This document shows, one piece after another, positions 22,570 through 29,544 of a stretch of 36,364 nucleotides of DNA. The stretch covers positions 1 to 36,364 of the IMG/VR virus record IMGVR_UViG_3300008450_000169; one strand, given 5' to 3'. A program made the position numbers and the translations under genes. Under the pieces are notes generated by a model. The model worked only from the letters and a program-made list of their open reading frames with translations, was not told the DNA's origin and did not search any database. Numbering within the stretch: position 1 is the first letter of the stretch; every line of letters begins with the position of its first letter. This DNA is from a virus.

Positions 22570-25356
22570 ATGCTTTGGCTTGACTTTGAGACAAGATCGC
22601 GCTGTGACCTGAAGGCCAAGGGCGTGTACAACTACGCCCAAGACATGAGCACCGAAGTGCTGTGCATGTCCTACGCCTTCGACGACGGTGAGGTCGTGAC
22701 GTGGTTGCCGGGTCAGCCCCTGCCTGACTTTACGGGCCAGACGATCTACGCCCACAACGCCGCTTTCGAGCGGTTAATTTTTTGGTATGTTCTCCAGCAG
22801 AACTACCCGTTGGAGCAGTTTGTATGCACGGCAGCGCAGGCCCGCGCCAACTGTGCGCCTGGCTCACTGGAAGACGTGGGCCGCTTTGCTGGCGCTGACA
22901 TGCGTAAGGACCACCGGGGCAGCCAACTGATCCGGCTGTTGTCCATCCCACAGGCTAACGGCCAGTTCCGTGAAGACGCCGCCCTGATGGCCGAGATGGT
23001 GGCCTACTGTGAGATGGACGTCAAAGCCATGCGGGCCGTCAGCAAAGCCCTGCGGCCACTGTCTGAGGACGAGCTGGCCGATTACCACACCAACGAGCGC
23101 ATCAACGACCGTGGCGTGCTGGTGGATGTGCCGCTGTGCCGTGCTGCGGTGCAATACTCAGCAGACGAAACCGTCGAGATTCAGCAGATCGTGTCCGAGG
23201 TGACCGAGGGCGTCATCACCAGCGTCAGGTCGCCCAAGATGCGCGAGTGGGTGCTGGAGCGTGTCGGGCCAGAGGCCAAGAAGCTGATGTGGAACGGTGA
23301 GAAGTATTCGATTGACAAGACTGTGCGGGCTAACTTGCTTGCGATGGAAGACCCTGATGAGATACCGCCCCATGTTGCAGACGTTATTCAATGCGCGGAC
23401 GACCTCTGGGCGTCTTCGGTTGCGAAGTTCAACCGCTTGTCAAACCTGGCCGATGAGGAAGATCACCGAGTCCGAGGCGCTTTTGTTTTTGCTGGAGGGG
23501 CTGCCACTGGACGAGCGTCGAGCTATGGCGCACAGGTTCACAACTTTACCCGCAAATGCGCCAAAGAGCCTGATGAAGTACGCCACGCTATGGTGCGTGG
23601 ACACAACATCACACCAAGATTTGGTAAGCGCATTACAGATGTCCTTAAAGGGATGCTCCGGCCTGCGCTGATCGCCAAGCCCGGCCACGTCCTGATCGCC
23701 TACGACTGGTCGGCCATTGAGGGCCGCGTGCACCCGTGGCTGTCCAACTGCCCGGCGGGTGAGGCCAAGCTGGACGTGTTCCGCTCGGGCCTTGACCCGT
23801 ACAAGGTCAACGCAGCCGCCACCTTTCGCGTGCCCTACGAAGACGTAGCCGGTGACCAGCGTCAGGTGGGCAAGGTGCAAGAGCTGGCCTGTCTTGGCCC
23901 AGAAACCCAAGTGTTGACGCATAACGGGGTCAAGGCTATACTGGAGGTTCAACTAACAGACCAGCTATGGGACGGTGAACAATGGGTAAACCATCAAGGT
24001 GTGATCAGCAGGGGGCATCGGCAGACTATCAACGTGTGCGGAATGGAAGTAACGTCGGATCATTTGATCAAAACGCAGCAAACTTGGGCGCAGGCGCAGC
24101 AACTCGTTTTAAACAAACAGTTGATGACCCAAGCCTTGGCGACCGGTTCGGCCAACTTACCGTTTTGGGCACCGAGCGCGTTAAACAAGGTGCGGCCTAC
24201 GCCAGATACGTCCGTGTTCAATGCGCGTGCGGTGCTGAACCGCATTTGGTCTATCTTCACAATTTGCGCAAAGGCGCGTCAACGCGGTGCAATGTCTGCG
24301 CGAAAAAGTCCGCTGGATTTTGGCGCAAAGACTTTTACAAATATGCCGATGCCTGTCCTGATGACGGCCACCGACGGCGCTTGCTCAACCGGCTATCTGC
24401 TTGCAAAAACAGATGCCACAACCCCAAAGATCGAAACTATCCAAACTATGGCGGCAGGGGAATTCATTTATATGAATCCTGGCGCACTGACAAAGCCGCG
24501 TTTCTTCGGTACGTGCTCACGCTTGACGGGTGGGATCAGCCGCATTTGGAGTTGGATCGCATTGATGTCAACAAAGGTTACGAGCCGAATAATTTGCGGT
24601 TTGTTACGCGGCAAGTTAACCGCGATAACCAGCGTAAAGTTCAAGACATGCAGCGATACATCCTTGAACTTGAGGCCCGTGTACGACATCTTGAACAGCG
24701 GCCCGCGCAACCAATTCACGGTGCTAACTAACGAAGGTGCGTTGATTGTTCACAACTGCGGTTTTCTCGGCGGCGTTGGCTCATTTGAAACTTTTGGCCG
24801 TGCATACGGGTTAAAAATTACTGCGCAAGAAGCGCAGCGGGCCGTGGACGGCTGGCGCAGGGCCAACCCTTGGGCGCAAGACCACGGGCGGCGCTTAGAA
24901 GACGCCTACCTTCGGGCCATGAGAAACAAAGGGCATGAATTTAAAGCAGGACGTGTTGCGTACTTGTTCGACGGTCGGACCCTCTGGTATGCTTTACCCT
25001 CTGGCCGGGTGCTGTGCTATCCCAACGCCAAATTTGACGACGAAGGCAACGTGACGTATACCAAAGCAGCCTGGAAGCCCGCCGCTGATGCCAAGGAGTG
25101 GCCCCGCGCCCGCCTGTGGCGTGGCTTGGCTTGCGAGAACGTCACGCAGGCCGCTGCGCACGACATTCTGCGCCATTCCCTGCGCCAGCTTGATGGCGTT
25201 GTCCTACACGTCCACGACGAAATTGTTGTCGAGTGCCCGGCCCACGAGGCCGATGCAGTCGCTGCCCACATGCACCAGATCATGTGCACCCCGCCCGCTT
25301 GGGCCACCGGTCTGCCTTTGGCCGCAGAAGGTGTGACCACCACCCGATACTCATAA
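22570..25356 (+). CDS. Family A DNA polymerase (3'-5' exonuclease + polymerase), interrupted by an intein
   Basis: The 928-residue precursor starts at ATG 22570, seven bases after AAGGA. Exonuclease motifs: LDFET (Asp 5, Glu 7), HNAAFE (Asn 63, Glu 67), YCEMD (Asp 150). Polymerase motif A is YDWSAIEGR (Asp 379). Motif B begins RQVGKVQELA (Lys 435) and is interrupted after Ala 440. Motif C is HVHDE (Asp 883, Glu 884). The intein occupies residues 441-729; splicing would give a 639-residue enzyme with ELA joined to CGFLGGVGSF, matching the motif-B helix of phage polymerases. The intein sits in the active site, so polymerase activity should need splicing. A -1 frame HNH gene overlaps the intein. 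This enzyme should replicate the phage genome together with the downstream primase-helicase. Confidence 0.93.
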   Translation: MLWLDFETRSRCDLKAKGVYNYAQDMSTEVLCMSYAFDDGEVVTWLPGQPLPDFTGQTIYAHNAAFERLIFWYVLQQNYPLEQFVCTAAQARANCAPGSLEDVGRFAGADMRKDHRGSQLIRLLSIPQANGQFREDAALMAEMVAYCEMDVKAMRAVSKALRPLSEDELADYHTNERINDRGVLVDVPLCRAAVQYSADETVEIQQIVSEVTEGVITSVRSPKMREWVLERVGPEAKKLMWNGEKYSIDKTVRANLLAMEDPDEIPPHVADVIQCADDLWASSVAKFNRLSNLADEEDHRVRGAFVFAGGAATGRASSYGAQVHNFTRKCAKEPDEVRHAMVRGHNITPRFGKRITDVLKGMLRPALIAKPGHVLIAYDWSAIEGRVHPWLSNCPAGEAKLDVFRSGLDPYKVNAAATFRVPYEDVAGDQRQVGKVQELACLGPETQVLTHNGVKAILEVQLTDQLWDGEQWVNHQGVISRGHRQTINVCGMEVTSDHLIKTQQTWAQAQQLVLNKQLMTQALATGSANLPFWAPSALNKVRPTPDTSVFNARAVLNRIWSIFTICAKARQRGAMSARKSPLDFGAKTFTNMPMPVLMTATDGACSTGYLLAKTDATTPKIETIQTMAAGEFIYMNPGALTKPRFFGTCSRLTGGISRIWSWIALMSTKVTSRIICGLLRGKLTAITSVKFKTCSDTSLNLRPVYDILNSGPRNQFTVLTNEGALIVHNCGFLGGVGSFETFGRAYGLKITAQEAQRAVDGWRRANPWAQDHGRRLEDAYLRAMRNKGHEFKAGRVAYLFDGRTLWYALPSGRVLCYPNAKFDDEGNVTYTKAAWKPAADAKEWPRARLWRGLACENVTQAAAHDILRHSLRQLDGVVLHVHDEIVVECPAHEADAVAAHMHQIMCTPPAWATGLPLAAEGVTTTRYS
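23982..24731 (+). CDS. HNH homing endonuclease nested in the intein, -1 frame
   Basis: An open frame of 249 codons, one base behind the polymerase frame. HNH homology starts near codon 50: LGDRFGQLTVLG, then a zinc-ribbon-like region (CACG and CNVC). The HNH core follows: KNRCHNPKDRNYPNYGGRGI, YESW, LELDRIDVNKGYEPNNLRFV and NRDNQ. These match phage HNH homing enzymes, which nick DNA and spread their own gene. The first 45 or so codons overlap the N-terminal splicing half and look non-native, so the true entry may be frameshifting at 24108-24114 rather than the ATG at 23982, whose ribosome binding site is weak. The C-terminus is a helix that overlaps intein block F in the other frame. Confidence 0.85.
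   Translation: MGKPSRCDQQGASADYQRVRNGSNVGSFDQNAANLGAGAATRFKQTVDDPSLGDRFGQLTVLGTERVKQGAAYARYVRVQCACGAEPHLVYLHNLRKGASTRCNVCAKKSAGFWRKDFYKYADACPDDGHRRRLLNRLSACKNRCHNPKDRNYPNYGGRGIHLYESWRTDKAAFLRYVLTLDGWDQPHLELDRIDVNKGYEPNNLRFVTRQVNRDNQRKVQDMQRYILELEARVRHLEQRPAQPIHGAN
24108..24114 (+). promoter_or_regulatory. Candidate -1 ribosomal frameshift site T TTA AAC
   Basis: In the polymerase frame the codons read GTT TTA AAC AAA, so the heptamer TTTAAAC is in the exact X XXY YYZ phase. A -1 slip would continue as CAA ACA GTT GAT GAC in the HNH frame, giving QTVDD then PSLGDRFGQLTV, the start of HNH homology. A possible stem (AAG..TTGGC, 24131-24140, with GCCAA-CTT, 24151-24158) lies 16 bases downstream, farther than the usual 5-9. 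Activity is inferred, not shown. Confidence 0.6.
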
Positions 25357-25363
25357 AAGAAAA

Positions 25364-25384
25364 CCCCGGCGGGTAAGGCCGGGG
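25364..25384 (-). terminator. GC-rich hairpin after DNA polymerase, oriented leftward
   Basis: CCCCGGC (25364-25370) pairs with GCCGGGG (25378-25384). A T-rich run (TTTTCTTTT when read on the minus strand) follows only in the leftward direction. It would stop leftward read-through from the 28-29.8 kb operon before it runs antisense through the polymerase gene. In the rightward direction it could be an mRNA processing or stability element. Confidence 0.55.
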
Positions 25385-25412
25385 CTAAAGTTCCAACATC
25401 TAAGGAGAAACC

Positions 25413-27707
25413 ATGAATGATTTCACAGACTATGTTACCAGACTCGCACCAGATGGCGAAACTTTTTTACTGGTGCGTCAAAAACCCCAGCTCAAAGACG
25501 GCCAGTATCAGTACCACGCCGATGGGGCCATCAAGGCTACATGGCCCGCCATGCTGCCCACGGCCAAGGTCAAGACCGAGTGGGCCATCTACGGCAATAC
25601 GGCCAGCTTCATCGTTGACCGCTTCACCGACGGCCATGTCAGCGCCAGCGCCGCCAACTGCGAGTACGTGCTGGTGATGGTGCTGGACGATGTGGGCACC
25701 AAGGCCAAGGTGCCACCGATCGAACCAACGTGGAAGATGGAAACGTCCCCTGGCTCGTTCCAGTGGGGCTACGTGTTCAACGAACAGCCGACCAAGGGCG
25801 AGTTCACCGCAGCCATCAAGGCCATCGCCGATGCAGGCTACACCGACCCCGGCGCGATCAACGCGGTGCGGAACTTTCGCCTCCCCGGCTCAGTCAACCT
25901 CAAACCTGGCCGCGACAACTTTGCGTCTGTGCTGGTGGAGTTCCACCCCGAACGTGACTTCACCCTGCCCGAGATATGCGCCGCCCTTAACGTCGTGCCT
26001 GGTGATGTGTCAGCCGTACACCGCCCGATCCGCATCAGTGATGACGGCACAGATGACGTGATGGTCTGGCTGTCTGACAACGGCTTGCTACTGTCCCGCC
26101 CCAACCAAGAGGGCTGGGCTGGCGTGATCTGCCCCAACTCAGCCGAGCACAGCGACGGCAACCCCGAGGGCCGTTACCTGCCCGCCAGCCGCGCCTACTG
26201 CTGCCTGCACTCGCACTGCATTGATCTGGATTCGTCGGTGTTCCTGCAGTGGGTGGCCGAGCAGGGTGGGCCTGCGCACACCCCCGGACTGCGTGATGAG
26301 CTGCTAACCGCTGCGATGGAGGGCGCACTTAGTAAGTTAGCGCCTACTCCGCAATACCCCGATGCTGCCGCCGTAGTGGTGGCCGAGGTCGAGCGCAAGG
26401 AATTGCAGCGCGTCGAGCGTGACGGGTGGTATGCCCGTTTTGCATACCTGCAAGATGATGATGCGTTCTTTGATCTGGTCGAGCGTCATGAGGTGTCGCG
26501 GTCATCGTTTAACGCGATCTTCCGACACCTTGAGTGCCGCAGCATCCACGGGCTGAAGAAGCCCAAGATTGAGGCCGCCACCTGCTTTGATGAGAACAGG
26601 CAGGCTAAGGGCGCCCGCATCTTGAAGGGTGTCACTTACGCGGCGGGTGAGTCGATCCTGTGCGCCCGTGACGGTATTGTGTACGGCAATCGTTGGCGTG
26701 ATGCCCGGCCTGTCCCCGTCCCCGGCAACGTCCAGCCGTGGATGGCGCACCTCTCGCACATGATCCCTGACCAACGTGAGCGTGAGCACGTCCTTAACGT
26801 GATGGCCTTCAAAGTGCAGCACCCCAACCGCAAGATCAACCACGCCATCCTACATGGCGGCAATCCTGGCAGTGGTAAGGACACGCTCTGGTCGCCGTTC
26901 TTTTGGGCCATCGGTGGCCCGTCCCTGAAAAACGTGTCCCTTGTCCGAAACGAGGAGATCACTTCCCAATGGGGCTACGCCCTTGAAACCGAAGTCTTGG
27001 TCGTCAACGAGTTGCGCCAATCTGAGGCCAAAGATCGCCGCTCCCTTGAGAATACCCTCAAGCCCCTAATCGCCGCGCCCCCTGAGTATCTGTCAGTTCA
27101 GCGCAAGGGTTTGGCCCCGTATGATCTGGTCAACCGTCTGCAAGTAGTTGCGTTCTCTAATGAACGGGTGGCGATTAATCTGCCCTCCGACGACCGCCGT
27201 TGGTTCGTGATCTGGTCAGATGCCCCCCGTATGACCGATGACGAGGGTGCAACCATTTGGGCTTGGCTTGAGTCTGGCGGCAAGTCAGCAGTCGCCGCCT
27301 GGTTGCACCTGCGCAACGTGACAGCGTTCAACCCTGGCGCAACCCCGTTTATGACTGAGGCTAAGGCCATCATGGTCGAGGCTGGCATGAGCGGCGCGGA
27401 AGCGTTCCTTGTCGAGATGATGCGCTCCCGCTTGGGTGAGTTCTCCAAGGGTGTCGTCGGCGCGCCTTGGCACGCCCTCTGTGACCGTTTGCAGGGGTCG
27501 GTGCAGGGCAGCGTCAAAATCGTCCAGCCTGCCCTGCTCCACGCCCTCAAAGAGGCTGGATGGGTGGACATGGGGCGGCTCAAGTCGCGCCGCTATGACA
27601 ATAAAAAACACATCTTCTGCGCCCCTGACATGATGGGTGAGTCGCGTTCAGACCTGCGCGACATGGTGGAGGCTGCGCCCCCCTCCAGTGTGCGTTTGGT
27701 CAAATAA
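25413..27707 (+). CDS. Primase-helicase, RepB-like primase plus SF3-type (DUF5906-like) helicase
   Basis: A 764-residue protein. The N-terminal 200 residues resemble RepB-type primases: YVLVMVLDDVGTKAK supplies the acidic pair, and NFRLPGSVNLKPGR matches the conserved Arg/Gly end of that domain. A Cys/His-containing linker (AYCCLHSHC) follows. The C-terminal part is a D5/SF3-like helicase: Walker A GGNPGSGKDT (about 483-490, Lys 489), Walker B-like EVLVVNELRQ, the sensor region LQVVAFSNERVAINLPSDDR and then RWFVIW. It would prime and unwind DNA for the phage polymerase. The ATG at 25413 follows TAAGGAGAAACC. It is the last gene before the terminator at 27706. Confidence 0.88.
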   Translation: MNDFTDYVTRLAPDGETFLLVRQKPQLKDGQYQYHADGAIKATWPAMLPTAKVKTEWAIYGNTASFIVDRFTDGHVSASAANCEYVLVMVLDDVGTKAKVPPIEPTWKMETSPGSFQWGYVFNEQPTKGEFTAAIKAIADAGYTDPGAINAVRNFRLPGSVNLKPGRDNFASVLVEFHPERDFTLPEICAALNVVPGDVSAVHRPIRISDDGTDDVMVWLSDNGLLLSRPNQEGWAGVICPNSAEHSDGNPEGRYLPASRAYCCLHSHCIDLDSSVFLQWVAEQGGPAHTPGLRDELLTAAMEGALSKLAPTPQYPDAAAVVVAEVERKELQRVERDGWYARFAYLQDDDAFFDLVERHEVSRSSFNAIFRHLECRSIHGLKKPKIEAATCFDENRQAKGARILKGVTYAAGESILCARDGIVYGNRWRDARPVPVPGNVQPWMAHLSHMIPDQREREHVLNVMAFKVQHPNRKINHAILHGGNPGSGKDTLWSPFFWAIGGPSLKNVSLVRNEEITSQWGYALETEVLVVNELRQSEAKDRRSLENTLKPLIAAPPEYLSVQRKGLAPYDLVNRLQVVAFSNERVAINLPSDDRRWFVIWSDAPRMTDDEGATIWAWLESGGKSAVAAWLHLRNVTAFNPGATPFMTEAKAIMVEAGMSGAEAFLVEMMRSRLGEFSKGVVGAPWHALCDRLQGSVQGSVKIVQPALLHALKEAGWVDMGRLKSRRYDNKKHIFCAPDMMGESRSDLRDMVEAAPPSSVRLVK

Positions 27708-27731
27708 AAAGGGGCCATTTGGCCCCTTTTT
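27706..27731. terminator. Bidirectional terminator between convergent operons
   Basis: AAAAA-GGGGCC-ATTT-GGCCCC-TTTTT (27706-27731): a perfect 6-bp GC stem with A and T runs on either side, so it works in both directions. It separates the rightward replication module from the leftward small-protein operon. Its 3' side overlaps the stop of the tiny leftward frame at 27730. Confidence 0.88.
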
Positions 27732-27786
27732 ACAGTTTCAGCAATATCGCTATTATCGCGGCAACAAGTGCCGCCAATGCCATCAT
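27730..27786 (-). CDS. Putative 18-residue hydrophobic microprotein
   Basis: A frame starting at the ATG (27786) that overlaps the previous gene's stop as ATGA. It reads MMALAALVAAIIAILLKL and ends in the terminator's T run. It is one short transmembrane helix with a single Lys. Translational coupling and its ending exactly at the terminator favour a real gene, but its size makes chance possible. Confidence 0.4.
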   Translation of the reverse strand: MMALAALVAAIIAILLKL

Positions 27787-28223
27787 TTAATCGCCTCGTT
27801 CAGTACACACTGCGCCGTGTCAACATCCCCCGCTTGCAGCATTTCAAGAGCTTGCGCGATTGATGCCTTGAGGCTTGCGACTGTTTGTTTTTTAGGTGCT
27901 GGTGTCCATACAGGTGGCACATAATCCACGTCCAGTTCCTCCATTACCTCGGGTTGGGTAGCGTCCAGCATAGGTGCGGCGCGGTCAGCAAACGTGAACC
28001 CCTCACCCTTCAGCAACAAGCGAGAATTGAGGCTCGCATACTGGCTCACGTAATCGCCAGTCGTCATGCCCGCGTAAAACTCGGGATAACCGCGTTTCAT
28101 GCTGTCATTCTTAGCGTCAACCTTACATTTAATTTTTGGCGGCTTTGCCGCCAGCTTGCGGTAAGCCTGGGCGTTTTCGGGCTTGACGGTGTAACGGGTT
28201 GTTGCGTGTGTAAAAGTAATCAT
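27783..28223 (-). CDS. Hypothetical 146-residue protein
   Basis: The ATG at 28223 follows AAATGGAGTGACGAC and overlaps the previous stop (ATGA). It has a basic N-terminal half (TRYTVKPENAQAYRKLAAKP; KIKCKVDAKNDSMKRGYPEF) with YPEFYAGMTTGDYVSQYASL, then an acidic linker and a helical C-terminus (QTVASLKASIAQALEMLQAG, DVDTAQCVLNEAIK). No family recognised. It could be a DNA-binding or host-interaction protein. Confidence 0.7.
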   Translation of the reverse strand: MITFTHATTRYTVKPENAQAYRKLAAKPPKIKCKVDAKNDSMKRGYPEFYAGMTTGDYVSQYASLNSRLLLKGEGFTFADRAAPMLDATQPEVMEELDVDYVPPVWTPAPKKQTVASLKASIAQALEMLQAGDVDTAQCVLNEAIK

Positions 28224-28498
28224 GTCGTCACTCCATTTAAAAGGTTTACAGCGTGTTGCAGGTTGGCGTGGTTCGCCATACGAAAGCGTTGATCTTGTCG
28301 GGTAAATGCGCCCCGGTCGTTGCCCTTCGGCGCGTGTCGGATGCTTGGCTTGTCTATCCATGCGCCCCTGACATCACGGTCACCCAACAGAATATATGCA
28401 ATGTATCGCCCGTCATCGGTCACGATAACGGCGGGGAACAAGTCGCCCCCTTGCCAGATGGTGCTAATCTGCACAGTCGCGGTATGGTAGTCGCTCAT
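28220..28498 (-). CDS. Hypothetical 92-residue protein
   Basis: The ATG at 28498 follows AAGGAGAGACAGC. It reads MSDYHTATVQISTIWQGGDL, then FPAVIVTDDGRYIAYILLGD, then a basic middle and NHANLQHAVNLLNGVTT. A short beta-sheet domain is likely. The stop overlaps the next ATG. Function unknown. Confidence 0.7.
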   Translation of the reverse strand: MSDYHTATVQISTIWQGGDLFPAVIVTDDGRYIAYILLGDRDVRGAWIDKPSIRHAPKGNDRGAFTRQDQRFRMANHANLQHAVNLLNGVTT

Positions 28499-28509
28499 GC
28501 TGTCTCTCC

Positions 28510-28743
28510 TTATCGGGCCGATGGGCCAAAAAATTGGGCGAGATCGTCGCCTGTTTCGGTTTCGAGATCGTCGGTCAATTCTTCAATGTGGTTAAGGTTC
28601 CAGTCTGCGTCGTTACCCGTACCATATGAACCGTCTTGGCTTACTTCATTCCACGCCAGTGCCTCGGCCTCGTCTTGCGTTTCAGCCTCGATGGTCATGG
28701 TCACGTAAGACGTGCGTTTCAATTCAATTTCAAATGTTTTCAT
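28510..28743 (-). CDS. Acidic 77-residue protein
   Basis: The ATG at 28743 follows AAGGGGCACACC. It starts MKTFEIELKRTSYVTMTIEA, then ETQDEAEALAWNEVSQDG, the pattern of small phage proteins with one beta-alpha unit, and the rest is acidic (IEELTDDLETETGDDLAQFF). By count it has 19 acidic and 4 basic residues, which would make it a plausible DNA mimic, though such charge is also common in host-takeover proteins. Confidence 0.72.
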   Translation of the reverse strand: MKTFEIELKRTSYVTMTIEAETQDEAEALAWNEVSQDGSYGTGNDADWNLNHIEELTDDLETETGDDLAQFFGPSAR

Positions 28744-28753
28744 GGTGTGCCCC

Positions 28754-29080
28754 TTAAAAAGCAGAATAAACAAAACCGGATGCAGTCTCACCACAATATG
28801 CGCCCTGATCCATCAGATATTCACGCACAGCGTCAATCTGTTCGTCGTCGTCCAGCCCCTCAACGTCGATACGATAGTTGGCAATGATTTCTTCGGTCGA
28901 GCTTTCGTAATAATCGCAGCACAACGCGATCACGTCCAGCTCCAGCTCTTGGCCTGTGTCTTGTTCAAGCTGTTCAAGGTAATCGAACAGCGCAGCGCGC
29001 CCCTCATAGCTGAATTGATCTTTACGTCCTGCATCAGCAAAGGCGCGCTCAAAGTCGTATTTTGAAACGGTGGTTTTCAT
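28754..29080 (-). CDS. Acidic 108-residue protein of a widespread phage/plasmid family
   Basis: The ATG at 29080 follows CCGGAGCTAACACC. The core FSYEGRAALFDYLEQLEQDT followed by GQELELDVIALCCDY is one I recognise as widespread in phages and mobile elements without assigned function. The C-terminus reads DQGAYCGETASGFVYSAF. It has about 26 acidic and 8 basic residues. It is a candidate anti-restriction or host-interaction protein by charge and context. Confidence 0.78.
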   Translation of the reverse strand: MKTTVSKYDFERAFADAGRKDQFSYEGRAALFDYLEQLEQDTGQELELDVIALCCDYYESSTEEIIANYRIDVEGLDDDEQIDAVREYLMDQGAYCGETASGFVYSAF

Positions 29081-29084
29081 GGTG

Positions 29085-29333
29085 TTAGCTCCGGTCAGTG
29101 GTTGTGGTGAGGTCGAGAAGGTAGGCGCAGGGGTCAGGCATGAAGGTGTGAACCTCATACATCCGATTGTTGACCTGCTCGGCTTCGGCGTAAGTGAACA
29201 GGGGTTGACCTGTTGCGCCGTTGATGATGTTCTGTGCGTCATCTTCTGGGTGGAAGTGCCGCCCGTGTTGGTAGAGCTGAAACAAGAAACCTTCAGCGTC
29301 TGCGACACTTGTGATGGGTGTGCTGTAGTTCAT
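29085..29333 (-). CDS. Hypothetical 82-residue protein
   Basis: The ATG at 29333 follows TAGGGGCTAAATC. It reads MNYSTPITSVADAEGFLFQL, then FHPEDDAQNIIN, FTYAEAEQVNNRMYE and DPCAYLLDL. The pattern of FHPEDDA and DPCAYLL is familiar from small proteins in mobile elements; function unknown. It is probably alpha-helical and cytosolic. Confidence 0.72.
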   Translation of the reverse strand: MNYSTPITSVADAEGFLFQLYQHGRHFHPEDDAQNIINGATGQPLFTYAEAEQVNNRMYEVHTFMPDPCAYLLDLTTTTDRS

Positions 29334-29336
29334 GAT

Positions 29337-29540
29337 TTAGCCCCTAATAAAGTCGTGAATAAAGATTTCCAAGATGTCAACGCGCGCCAACTCGTCAAAG
29401 TCTCCGTTTGAATCGTTCCATGCAATAGCGGCTCTGAGTTCTTCTGTAGGCGCTTGGTAAATCGTCCAAGCCTTTTCAGGGACGCCATGAAACAGGCGCA
29501 CTAACTGGCCCTCTTTAAAGTCGTATGAGATATGGTTCAT
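29337..29540 (-). CDS. Hypothetical 67-residue acidic protein
   Basis: The ATG at 29540 follows ACGGAGCCTAACACC. It reads MNHISYDFKEGQLVRLFHGV, then PEKAWTIYQAPTEELRAA and an acidic helical end DELARVDILEIFIHDFIRG. It has no recognised motif. The operon context is shared with the neighbouring acidic proteins. Confidence 0.65.
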   Translation of the reverse strand: MNHISYDFKEGQLVRLFHGVPEKAWTIYQAPTEELRAAIAWNDSNGDFDELARVDILEIFIHDFIRG

Positions 29541-29544
29541 GGTG

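Larger units (their letters stand above)
23890..24756 (+). other. Intein in DNA polymerase motif B with its endonuclease in another frame
   Basis: This is 289 codons in the polymerase frame. Block A begins at Cys 441 (CLGPETQVLTHNG). Block B is EVTSDHLI, with the Thr and His needed for the first step, followed by KTQQTWAQAQQL. Block F is PVYDILNSGPRNQFTV. Block G is ALIVHN followed by the +1 Cys of the extein. All residues needed for class 1 splicing are present. Between the blocks the polymerase frame holds about 185 residues of unrecognisable sequence, because it is the shadow of an HNH endonuclease gene read in the -1 frame. No stop codon interrupts the polymerase frame. Confidence 0.9.

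Noticed and set aside
24108-24680. Simple assembly error: paired indels making the HNH appear out of frame
   Set aside because: Not excluded without reads, but two compensating errors would be needed, and the HNH-shadow frame would have to be stop-free by luck. Kept as the main alternative rather than the preferred reading.
23890-24756. Group I intron as the interruption of the polymerase gene
   Set aside because: The interruption is fully open in the polymerase frame and carries intein blocks A, B, F and G with Cys and His-Asn-Cys ends.
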